Origin: DASUAS01 sp963750045
GTDB taxonomy: Bacteria; Actinomycetota; Acidimicrobiia; IMCC26256; DASPTH01
Assembly (NCBI GenBank): GCA_963750045.1
Contig: CAVVPD010000008.1
Location: 434,001 to 498,000 of the forward strand
DNA length: 64,000 nt
Direction of reading: 5' to 3'
Position numbers and translations under genes: made by a program. The notes under the pieces were generated by a model. That model was given only the letters and a program-made list of their open reading frames with translations, did no database searches and was not told where the DNA came from. Positions 15,283 through 23,418 of the stretch are shown here, piece by piece. The stretch's first letter is position 1; every line of letters starts with the position of its first letter.

Positions 15283-16190
15283 GCGGCCACCGGCTCGACG
15301 TCGACGCCGTAGGCGCGGTCGGTGCGGTGCGTGGTGAACCCGAGCGCCCGGTAGAGGCCCACCGCGGCATCGTTGGCGGCGTCGACGAAGAGCATGCCGA
15401 CGGTCACGCCGCGCGCGGCGAGCGAGGCGAGCCCCCCCGCGGTCAGCGTGCGCCCGAGGCCGCGCCCCTGGCGGCTCGGGTCGGCGCCGATCACGTAGAT
15501 CTCGCCGAGCGCGTCGGGCTCGCGTGGTGGTTGTGCCGGATGGATCTTCGTCCAGCACGAACCGGTGAGGCCGTCGGAGTCGAAGGCGAGGAGGAACCCG
15601 GCGGGGTCGAACCACGGCTCGCGTTCACGCTGGCGCAGCGTGTCGACGGTCCACGCGCCCTGCTCGGGATGCCCGGCGAAGGCCCGGTTGTTGACCGCCA
15701 CCCACGCCGCCTCGTCCTCACCCGGCTCGAAGGTGCGCACGGTGACCCCGTCGGGCCAGCGCACCGGGTCGGAAAGCGGGAGCGCGACCCGCATCTGGAG
15801 GAGATCGCGCTCGGGGGCGAACCCGGCGCCGCGCGCCAGGTCATCGTCCGCTTCCCTCGCGCCGTGGGCCCAGAGGGTGACGTGGCCGCCGCCTTCCCGG
15901 CGCACGAGGTCGAGGGCCGCCGTCACCAGGTCGGCGCGCACGTCGGGCGTGTCCGGGCGGAGGGCGACCTCGAGCGACCACTCGGCGGTGTGGTGGTGCG
16001 CGAGGTGGGCGTAGGCGTGCCCGCTCGCCGCGAAAAGCCCGCGATCTCGACCCTGCGCCGCGTGCATGCCCGTCCACGCGTCGTCGCCGAAGGGCGCCAC
16101 GCCGGTCGCGGCCTCGACGGCGTCGGCGAGGGTCCGGATGCGCGCCACGTCGGCCGGGCCGAAGTCCGCCAGCACCTGTACCGGGTCCAC
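15279..16190 (-). CDS. mshD: mycothiol synthase (acetyltransferase)
   Basis: A 303-residue tandem GNAT protein that acetylates Cys-GlcN-Ins in the last step of mycothiol synthesis, a pathway confined to actinobacteria. The second GNAT domain shows GEIYVIGADPSRQGRGLGRTL (acetyl-CoA loop Q/R-G-x-G-L-G) and VDAANDAAVGLYRALGF, both typical of MshD. GTG 16190 is taken as the start because a -10-like TACCCT lies six bases upstream and no longer N-terminus looks real. The substrate assignment rests on family resemblance. Confidence 0.9.
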   Translation of the reverse strand: MDPVQVLADFGPADVARIRTLADAVEAATGVAPFGDDAWTGMHAAQGRDRGLFAASGHAYAHLAHHHTAEWSLEVALRPDTPDVRADLVTAALDLVRREGGGHVTLWAHGAREADDDLARGAGFAPERDLLQMRVALPLSDPVRWPDGVTVRTFEPGEDEAAWVAVNNRAFAGHPEQGAWTVDTLRQREREPWFDPAGFLLAFDSDGLTGSCWTKIHPAQPPREPDALGEIYVIGADPSRQGRGLGRTLTAGGLASLAARGVTVGMLFVDAANDAAVGLYRALGFTTHRTDRAYGVDVEPVAA

Positions 16191-16196
16191 TGGCGG

Positions 16197-16202
16197 AGGG
16201 TA
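16197..16202 (-). promoter_or_regulatory. candidate -10 element (TACCCT on the minus strand) for mshD
   Basis: TACCCT on the minus strand ends six bases before the GTG start at 16190, with no room for a ribosome-binding site, suggesting a leaderless transcript for mshD-rlmN and the membrane gene. Confidence 0.45.
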
Positions 16203-16254
16203 GCGTCGCGTGCGACCGTCCGTCCGACGGTGCGCGCGAACCGAGGAGCCCACC

Positions 16255-17043
16255 GTGGAAATGGACCGCTACGAGCCGGGAGTCCCCTCATGGGTCGATC
16301 TCGGCAGCCCCGACCCACAGCGCGCCGCCGACTTTTACGGCGCGCTGTTCGGCTGGGACGCCCCGGAAGGCCCGCCGGAGACCGGTGGGTACCGCGTCGC
16401 CATGATCGGCGACCGCGCGGTCGCCGGCATCGGTCCCGCGCAGAACCCCGGGCCCCCGGTCTGGGCCACCTACGTCGCGGTCGAGAGCGCGGACGCCGCG
16501 GCCGGGAAGGTCGCCGCGGCGGGCGGTCAGGTGATCCTCCCGCCGATGGACGTGATGGACGTCGGCCGGATGGCGGTGTTCACGGACTCCATCGGCGCCT
16601 TCTTCTCGGTGTGGCAGGCCGGGACCCACCCCGGCGCGCAGCTGGTCAACGAGCCGGGGACGTGGTCGTGGAGCGAGCTGCTCACCACCGATGTCGACGC
16701 CTCGATCGCGTTCTACTCGGCGGTGTTCGGCTGGGCCGCCGACACCCACGGTGACGCGGTTGGTGTCGGAGGCCCCATGGCCTACACCGAGTTCCAGGTA
16801 ACGGGCCGGTCGATCGCCGGCATGATGGAGAAGCCGCCGATGATGCCCGCCGAAGTGCCACCGCACTGGTCGGTGTACTTCGCCGTCGCCGACACCGACG
16901 CCGCGTCCGTACACGTGGTCGAGCTCGGCGGTTCGGTGCTGATGCCGGCGATGGACATCGAACCCGGACGGTTCGCGGTGGTCGCCGACCCCACCGGCGC
17001 CGTCTTCAACATCATCGCCCTGAAGCCCGAGCTCGGAGCCTGA
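16255..17043 (+). CDS. two-domain VOC family protein
   Basis: About 262 residues made of two tandem VOC domains. The first spans roughly residues 1-125 (PGVPSWVDLGSPDPQRAADF, where paired domains begin by convention). The second starts WSWSELLTTDVDASIAFYSAVFGW. Both end with a D-P-x-G-A-x-F strand (FTDSIGAFFSVWQ; VVADPTGAVFNIIA). The GTG at 16255 follows GAGGAG (16242-16247), a good ribosome-binding site, so it is preferred. The family occurs widely in actinobacteria with unknown substrates. It is divergent from mshD. Confidence 0.88.
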   Translation: MEMDRYEPGVPSWVDLGSPDPQRAADFYGALFGWDAPEGPPETGGYRVAMIGDRAVAGIGPAQNPGPPVWATYVAVESADAAAGKVAAAGGQVILPPMDVMDVGRMAVFTDSIGAFFSVWQAGTHPGAQLVNEPGTWSWSELLTTDVDASIAFYSAVFGWAADTHGDAVGVGGPMAYTEFQVTGRSIAGMMEKPPMMPAEVPPHWSVYFAVADTDAASVHVVELGGSVLMPAMDIEPGRFAVVADPTGAVFNIIALKPELGA

Positions 17044-17047
17044 ATCC

Positions 17048-17099
17048 CGAACCGGCGTCGCTCACCTGCGGTCTGACCCCGATAGCCGACGCCGGTTCG
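17048..17099. terminator. perfect 13-base inverted repeat after the VOC gene (dispersed hairpin, copy 1)
   Basis: CGAACCGGCGTCG (17048-17060) and CGACGCCGGTTCG (17087-17099) enclose a 26-base loop just downstream of the stop codon. The same arms recur at 35396-35444. There is no T-run, so the terminator role is a guess from position. Confidence 0.5.
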
Positions 17100-17102
17100 C
17101 TG

Positions 17103-17108
17103 TAGGTT
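17103..17108 (+). promoter_or_regulatory. candidate -10 element (TAGGTT) for nth
   Basis: TAGGTT ends seven bases before the ATG at 17116; no Shine-Dalgarno sequence is present, consistent with leaderless transcription. Confidence 0.45.
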
Positions 17109-17115
17109 CGCCGGC

Positions 17116-17772
17116 ATGGCTCGACCGCGAGGGGCGAAGGCGCGCGCCGAGGAAGTGCGCGTCCGGCTCGCACGCGAGTATCCGGGCGCGGAGTGCGCGC
17201 TGGTGCACGAGAACGCGTTCCAGCTCCTCGTCGCGACGATCCTCTCCGCGCAGACCACCGACGAGAACGTCAACAAGGTCACGCCCGCGCTGTTCGCCAC
17301 CTACCCGACGCCCGCCGACCTCGCGCACGCCGACCCGACCGCGGTCGAGCAGCTGGTGTTCCAGACCGGCTTCTACCGCTCGAAGACCAGGAACCTGCTC
17401 GGCATGGCCCGCTTGCTCGACGACGAGTACGACGGCGAGGTCCCGACCGCGCTCGAGGATCTCGTGCGCCTCCCGGGGGTGGGCCGCAAGACCGCCAACG
17501 TGGTGCGGTCGGTCGCGTTCGATCTGCCCGGTCTCCCCGTCGACACCCACGTCGGCCGGCTCGCCCGCCGACTCAAGCTGACCACCGAGACCGACGCGGT
17601 GAAGGCCGAGGTGGACCTCAACGTGCTCGTGCCCCCAGCGGAGCGGGGCCGGTTCTCGCTGCGCCTGATCCTCCATGGCCGCCGGGTCTGCTTCGCCCGC
17701 AAGCCGAACTGCGGTGATTGCGTGCTCGTCGACATCTGCCCGTCGGCGGATCCGAGCGTCCGGACCCGCTAA
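17116..17772 (+). CDS. nth: endonuclease III, DNA glycosylase/AP lyase
   Basis: A 218-residue base-excision repair enzyme that removes oxidised pyrimidines and nicks at abasic sites. The helix-hairpin-helix reads LPGVGRKTANVV (around residue 119), with the catalytic Lys in GRKTA and the catalytic Asp in PVDTHVGRLARRL. The C-terminal [4Fe-4S] loop is CFARKPNCGDCVLVDIC, spacing C-x6-C-x2-C-x5-C. Length is typical. The 3' end overlaps the convergent small gene. Confidence 0.97.
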   Translation: MARPRGAKARAEEVRVRLAREYPGAECALVHENAFQLLVATILSAQTTDENVNKVTPALFATYPTPADLAHADPTAVEQLVFQTGFYRSKTRNLLGMARLLDDEYDGEVPTALEDLVRLPGVGRKTANVVRSVAFDLPGLPVDTHVGRLARRLKLTTETDAVKAEVDLNVLVPPAERGRFSLRLILHGRRVCFARKPNCGDCVLVDICPSADPSVRTR

Positions 17773-17969
17773 CCGGCCAGGATCGCGGTGGCACGGTCGA
17801 GCGACCGCACCGCACCGAGGAGCGATCGCTCGGCGTGGTCGAGCTCGCCGGAGATGGCCGAGTCGTCGGTGTCGCGGTAGCGGTCGCCGACGGCCACCAC
17901 ACGCGCGGTCAGCTCGTCGAGCTGGGCGCGGAGGCTGGAGAGCTCGGCGGCATCCGACGACATGGCCAT
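17769..17969 (-). CDS. small predicted coiled-coil protein
   Basis: A 66-residue protein, MAMSSDAAELSSLRAQ through RSLDRATAILAG, with heptad-like Leu/Ala spacing suggesting an alpha-helical hairpin. I do not recognise a named family. The start is ATG 17969 (ATG 17963 also possible). It is convergent with nth, with the two stop codons overlapping, and divergent from hisD. Soluble, function unknown. Confidence 0.6.
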   Translation of the reverse strand: MAMSSDAAELSSLRAQLDELTARVVAVGDRYRDTDDSAISGELDHAERSLLGAVRSLDRATAILAG

Positions 17970-18047
17970 CGACCCAGCCTCGCCGCGTTCCCCGACTCCG
18001 GGCAATTCGGTCCGGCCAACTCGACCGGCCGCGAACAGGCCCACGGT

Positions 18048-18053
18048 TACCAT
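18048..18053 (+). promoter_or_regulatory. candidate -10 element (TACCAT) for hisD
   Basis: TACCAT ends nine bases before the GTG of hisD at 18063, without a ribosome-binding site between, so a leaderless his transcript is plausible. Confidence 0.4.
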
Positions 18054-18062
18054 GACCGGACC

Positions 18063-19366
<1,304 letters not shown>

Positions 19367-19370
<4 letters not shown>

Positions 19371-20446
19371 GCGCGCCGGTCGCGCCGCGCGACGACCTGC
19401 GCGCGCTCGACGGCTACCACTCGCCCCAGCTCGACGTGTCGGTCCGGCTCAACGCCAACGAGAGCCCCTTCCCACCGCCGGCCGACTTCGTGGGCCGCTG
19501 GGTCGAGGAGCTGCGCCGCGAACCGCTGAACCGCTACCCGGACCGGAGCGCCGCCGCGCTGCGCGAGGCCCTCGGGACCCATCTCGGTCAGCCCGCGGCG
19601 CGGCTCTTCTGCGCGAACGGCTCCAACGAGGTGCTCCAGACGTTGCTGCTCACCTACGGAGGCCCCGGCCGGTGCGCGGCGATGTTCGAGCCGACCTACG
19701 CCCTGCACTCGCACATCGCGCACATCACCGGCACCGAAGTGGTCGTGGGCGAGCGCCGGGCCGACTTCTCGGTCGATCCCGTGGCGGCGCGCGCCCTCGT
19801 CGAGGAGCACGCGCCGACGATCGTGTTCGTGTGCAGCCCCAACAACCCCACCGGCACGGTCGAGCCCGCGGCCACCATCGAGGCCTTGCTCGACGTCACG
19901 GACGGCCTGGTGGTCGTCGACGAGGCCTACGGCGAGTTCGCGCGGTGGAGTGCGCTCGAGCTGGTGCGCGACGACCGGGCGCTCGTCGTGATCCGCACGT
20001 ACTCGAAGGTGTGGTCGATGGCCGCGCTGCGCCTCGGGTTCGCGGTGGCGCCGCCCTGGGTGGTGGAGGAGCTCGAGAAGGTGGTGCTCCCGTACCACCT
20101 CGCCTCGGCCACCCAGATCGCCGGGCGCCTGGCCCTCGATCTCGCGGCCGAGATGGGCGACCGGGTCGGCCTCCTGGTGGCCGAGCGCGAGCGCGTCGCC
20201 GCGCAGCTCGCGACCGTCGACGGCATCACCGTCTACCCGTCGGGGGCCAACTTCCTCCTGTTCCACACCGCGGGCGACGGCCACGCGCTCTGGGAAGGGA
20301 TGGTGGAACGGGGGGTGCTCGTGCGCGACTTCTCGCGCTGGCCCCGCCTCGACGACTGTCTCCGTGTCACCATCGGCGCGCCCGGCGAGAACGACATGTT
20401 CCTCGCCGCGCTCCGTGCATCGCTCCAGGAGGTCGCCGTCCGATGA
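19367..20446 (+). CDS. hisC: histidinol-phosphate aminotransferase
   Basis: A 359-residue class I/II PLP aminotransferase that converts imidazole-acetol phosphate to histidinol phosphate. It has the expected VRLNANESPFPPP near residue 25, NRYPDRSAAALREAL, CSPNNPTGTVEP (the conserved Asn), VVDEAYGEF and the PLP-Lys region RTYSKVWSMAALRLGF. GTG 19367 overlaps hisD by GTGA, so translation is coupled. A 58-base gap separates it from hisB. Confidence 0.96.
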
Positions 20447-20504
20447 AGATGCAGCGAAGCCGTGGCCGGAGGCCGGGGCGCCGTAGCGGGATCGACCCGG
20501 CGTG

Positions 20505-21086
20505 ATGTCCCGCTCCTCACGGCAGGACCGCACGACGAAGGAGACGACCATCGAGCTGACGCTCGAGGTCGACGGCACCGGCTCGGCCTCGGCGTCCACC
20601 GGCATCCCGTTCTTCGACCACATGCTCGAGCAGCTCGGCAAGCACGGGGGCTTCGACCTGGAGATCAGGGCGACCGGCGACCTCGAGGTCGACCTCCACC
20701 ACACCGTGGAGGACATCGGCATCGTGCTCGGCACCGCTCTCAAGGAGGCGCTGGGCGACAAGGCCGGCGTGCGCCGGTTCGCGTCGTCGCTCGTGCCGCT
20801 CGACGAGGCCCTCGTGCAGGTCGCGCTCGACCTGTCGGGTCGCCCGTTCCTCGTCTACGAGGTTGATCCGGTGTCGGAGTGGATCGGCACGTTCGACCCC
20901 CAGCTCGCCGAGGAGTTCTGGCGGGCGTTCGCGTTCGGCGCGGGGATCACGCTGCACATCCGATCGCTCTCGGGCCGCAACGGCCACCACGTCATCGAGG
21001 CGTCGTTCAAGGGCGTGGCACGTGCGCTGCGCGACGCGGTGACCATTGAAGGCACGAGTGTGCCGTCGACCAAGGGCACGCTCTGA
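20505..21086 (+). CDS. hisB: imidazoleglycerol-phosphate dehydratase
   Basis: About 193 residues, a monofunctional HisB dehydratase with two similar half-domains carrying the Mn-binding boxes LHHTVEDIGIVLG (near residue 65) and GRNGHHVIEASFK (near 165). FFDHMLEQLGKHGGFDL is another signature. The start is ATG 20505, directly preceded by an in-frame GTG at 20502. It is followed three bases later by hisA; hisH, often between them in actinobacteria, is missing. Confidence 0.96.
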   Translation: MSRSSRQDRTTKETTIELTLEVDGTGSASASTGIPFFDHMLEQLGKHGGFDLEIRATGDLEVDLHHTVEDIGIVLGTALKEALGDKAGVRRFASSLVPLDEALVQVALDLSGRPFLVYEVDPVSEWIGTFDPQLAEEFWRAFAFGAGITLHIRSLSGRNGHHVIEASFKGVARALRDAVTIEGTSVPSTKGTL

Positions 21087-21088
21087 AC

Positions 21089-21856
21089 ATGCCTGCAGAT
21101 CCCGTCGCCGGCGTGGAGCTGCTCCCGGCCATCGACCTGCGGGGCGGCCACTGCGTGCGTCTGCACCAGGGTGACTTCGCGGCGGAGACCGTCTACGACG
21201 ACGACCCGGTTCGCGTGGCGCGCGAGTTCGCGGCAGCCGGCGCGCGCTGGATCCACGTCGTGGATCTCGACGCGGCGCGGACGGGTGAGCGCTCCCACCT
21301 CGACCAGATCCGTCACATCGTGCGCGCGGTCGCGTGCCGCGTCGAGGTGGGCGGAGGCGTGCGCTCGGTTGCCGCCGCGGTGGAGCTGCTCGACGCGGGC
21401 GTCGAACGGGTGATCGTGGGCACCGCGGCGGTGGAGCGACCGGCCCTCGTGGAGGAGCTCTGCCTGGAGTATCCGGGGCGGGTCGCCGTCGGCCTCGACG
21501 CCCGCGGCAACGAGGTCTCGATCCGGGGCTGGGCCGAAGGCTCGGGCGCCGACCTCGTCGACCTGGCGCGGCGGTTCGACGGTCTCGGCCTCTCCGCGCT
21601 GATCGTCACCGAGATCGGTCGGGACGGCACGCTCGAGGGGCCTGCGTTCGGCCAGCTCGCCGCCGTGCTCGCGGCGACCACGGTGCCGGTGATCGCGAGC
21701 GGTGGCGTCGGCTCGCTCGACGACGTGCGCGCGCTCGCGCGGCTGCGATCGGGCGGTCGCGCCCTCGGCGGCATCATCGTGGGGCGCGCGATCTACGAGG
21801 GTCGCTTCGGAGTGGCCGACGCGCTCGCGTCGCTGGAAGAGGCCGTGGCCGAATAG
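21089..21856 (+). CDS. hisA: ProFAR isomerase
   Basis: A 255-residue TIM barrel that isomerises ProFAR to PRFAR. It shows PAIDLRGGHCVRLHQGD with the catalytic Asp, VEVGGGVRS (phosphate site), VGLDARGNEVSIRGW and IVTEIGRDGTLEGPA, then IASGGVGSLDDV. In many actinobacteria this protein (PriA) also does the TrpF reaction, but a separate trpF lies at 36.2 kb, so dual function is not required here. Last gene of the his run; no hisF follows. Confidence 0.94.
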   Translation: MPADPVAGVELLPAIDLRGGHCVRLHQGDFAAETVYDDDPVRVAREFAAAGARWIHVVDLDAARTGERSHLDQIRHIVRAVACRVEVGGGVRSVAAAVELLDAGVERVIVGTAAVERPALVEELCLEYPGRVAVGLDARGNEVSIRGWAEGSGADLVDLARRFDGLGLSALIVTEIGRDGTLEGPAFGQLAAVLAATTVPVIASGGVGSLDDVRALARLRSGGRALGGIIVGRAIYEGRFGVADALASLEEAVAE

Positions 21857-21920
21857 GGCCCGGCGCGATACGGTCGTCGGGACACGCAGCCCGCCCGATT
21901 CCGAATGAGGGAGCACGCGC

Positions 21921-22151
21921 ATGGCGAACGGGAGCGACGTGATCGACGAAGGGTTCTTCCGGCGGTACCGCGAGCTGCTCGACGCCGAGGATGCGGCGTT
22001 CGACGAGCTCGAGCACGCCTACGAGGACGGTGACCGTGCCCATTGGGCGGAGGACCTCGCCACCTGGCGCGAGACCTCCGGGCGACGGGCGGCCTTCCTC
22101 GAGAAGCACGGGCTCGGGCCCGTCGTCGAGACGCCGGCCGTCAGCGTGTAG
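21921..22151 (+). CDS. small hypothetical acidic protein
   Basis: A 76-residue soluble protein, MANGSDVIDEGFFRRYRE to ETPAVSV, rich in Glu, Asp, Arg and aromatic residues, predicted to be helical. A ribosome-binding site, GAGGGAG (21906-21912), precedes the ATG. I do not recognise a family. Its 3' end overlaps the convergent hydrolase gene by 11 bases. Confidence 0.6.
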   Translation: MANGSDVIDEGFFRRYRELLDAEDAAFDELEHAYEDGDRAHWAEDLATWRETSGRRAAFLEKHGLGPVVETPAVSV

Positions 22152-22779
22152 GGGTCACCAGCCGGTCCACGAACGCACGCGCCGCATCGACCACACGATC
22201 GGTGCGGCCCACGAAGAAGTGGCTCGCACCCGCGATCACCTCGATCTCGGTCGCCACCCAGCCCGCGGTGGCCTGCACGACCGATGCCGGGTCGCGGAAC
22301 TCGTCGTGCTGGCCGAGCACCAGCTGCTTCGGGCGCGCGTCCGACGCCACCGCTTCGAAGTCGGCGGCGAATCGCAGTGGTGGCGCGATCGCCAGCCAGC
22401 CCGTCAGCCGCTCGTCGCGGGTCGCCAGGGTCATGTCGGCACCGAACGACCAGCCGGCGAGGAGCACCGGTGTCGCCTCGGGGATCGCGCCGGCCAACGC
22501 GCCGAGCGCGGCGGCCACGTCGAGCAGCTCGCCCCGGCCGTCGTCGTGCGTGCCCGCGCTCCGCTCGACGCCCCGGAAGTTGAAACGGAGACAGGTGACC
22601 CCGACCGCGGGGAGCGCCTCGAACAGGGCGCCGATCACGATGGACCGCATCGTGCCGCCGTACTGGGGATGGGGGTGGCAGAGCACCGCGGCGGCCCGGG
22701 GAACGCCGTCGGGCGCGGCGATCTCGGCCTCGAGCGCGAGGCCGTCGGCGGTCGTGAGGGGGCAAGGAACGAGAGGCAT
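22141..22779 (-). CDS. alpha/beta hydrolase (dienelactone-hydrolase-like)
   Basis: A 212-residue serine hydrolase of the short KANL3/Tex30 or CocE-like type. It contains AAAVLCHPHPQYGGTM (oxyanion region, residues about 31-46), LRFNFRGVERSAG, the nucleophile elbow LLAGWSFGADM with Ser in G-W-S-F-G, and a late IEVIAGASHFFVGR with the catalytic His. ATG 22779 is chosen because the domain begins within a few residues; a longer frame upstream is a shadow of the next gene. Substrate unknown. Confidence 0.85.
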   Translation of the reverse strand: MPLVPCPLTTADGLALEAEIAAPDGVPRAAAVLCHPHPQYGGTMRSIVIGALFEALPAVGVTCLRFNFRGVERSAGTHDDGRGELLDVAAALGALAGAIPEATPVLLAGWSFGADMTLATRDERLTGWLAIAPPLRFAADFEAVASDARPKQLVLGQHDEFRDPASVVQATAGWVATEIEVIAGASHFFVGRTDRVVDAARAFVDRLVTPTR

Positions 22780-22815
22780 CGGACACCATGATGCGCCCCG
22801 AGAGGTTCCGTCGGC

Positions 22816-22821
22816 CATAAT
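22816..22821 (+). promoter_or_regulatory. candidate -10 element (CATAAT)
   Basis: CATAAT ends six bases before the GTG at 22828, matching five of six positions of TATAAT; no ribosome-binding site follows. Confidence 0.4.
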
Positions 22822-22827
22822 GGGGGG

Positions 22828-23046
22828 GTGAGCGGACAGAAGCAACGCACCACCTTCGCCAAACAGCAGCGCGAGCGCGCCCGGATGGAAAAAGCCGCGG
22901 AGAAGCGGAAACGCCGCGAAGAGCGCAAGCTGGGCATCGACGGATCCGACGGGTCCGATGGCCCCGACGGGCCCGGGGAGAGCAATGTCCTCGATCCGAA
23001 CGACCCGTACGCCATCGCGAATTACTTCGCGCGCGAGGCCGAGTAG
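22828..23046 (+). CDS. small highly charged protein
   Basis: A 72-residue protein from GTG 22828. The first 35 residues are almost all basic, acidic or Gln (KQQRERARMEKAAEKRKRRE), probably one long helix. A short Gly-Ser-Asp/Pro-Asp-Gly repeat follows, then NVLDPNDPYAIANYFAREAE. Such small basic proteins just upstream of a cold-shock gene may bind RNA or the ribosome, but that is a guess. The start fits a leaderless promoter. Confidence 0.6.
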   Translation: MSGQKQRTTFAKQQRERARMEKAAEKRKRREERKLGIDGSDGSDGPDGPGESNVLDPNDPYAIANYFAREAE

Positions 23047-23117
23047 CCGGTCCGCTACGCTTTCCGGGACCGAGGCCGCGTCATTCGGACCGTCCCGGTG
23101 CAAACGAAGGAAATACG

Positions 23118-23318
23118 TTGGCTACAGGTACCGTCAAGTTCTTCAATGCCGAGAAGGGTTTCGGCTTCATCTCCCGCGAGGGCGGGGACGACGTGTTCGT
23201 CCACTTCTCCGCGATCCAGGGGACGGGCTACAAGACGCTCGAGGAGGGTCAGCGTGTCGAGTTCGACATCGGCCCGGGGCGTAAGGGTGACGAAGCGCAG
23301 AACGTTCGCCCTGTCTGA
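23118..23318 (+). CDS. cold-shock domain protein (CspA family)
   Basis: A 66-residue single OB-fold RNA/DNA-binding protein. RNP1 (KGFGFI, residues about 13-18) and RNP2 (VFVHF, near 26-30) are intact. The start is an unusual TTG at 23118 with a good ribosome-binding site GAAGGA eight bases upstream, and the protein begins MATGTVKFFNAEKGFGF exactly as in the family. It follows a ~70-base untranslated stretch and is closed by a strong terminator at 23334. It probably acts as an RNA chaperone. Confidence 0.96.
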   Translation: MATGTVKFFNAEKGFGFISREGGDDVFVHFSAIQGTGYKTLEEGQRVEFDIGPGRKGDEAQNVRPV

Positions 23319-23333
23319 CCGTTCTCTCTGATC

Positions 23334-23359
23334 GCGCCATCTCCGATGGCGCCACCTTT
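23334..23359 (+). terminator. rho-independent terminator of the cold-shock gene
   Basis: GCGCCATC, loop TCC, GATGGCGC (23334-23352), a perfect 8-base stem followed by CACCTTTT. It lies 16 bases after the stop codon. Confidence 0.8.
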
Positions 23360-23371
23360 TCTGCAATTGGC

Positions 23372-23403
23372 GTCGTGGCCGAGTCTCCGGACTCGGCCAC
23401 GAC
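23372..23403. terminator. 14-base perfect hairpin between convergent genes
   Basis: GTCGTGGCCGAGTC (23372-23385), loop TCCG, and its exact complement at 23390-23403. It sits 16 bases beyond the stop of the minus-strand peptidase, so it probably ends that transcript; no T-run follows on that strand. Confidence 0.6.
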
Positions 23404-23418
23404 TCGCGTCCGGGAATG

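Noticed and set aside
21089..21856. HisA as bifunctional PriA replacing TrpF
   Set aside because: A complete trpF with K-I-C-G-I-T lies at 36223, so dual function is not needed.
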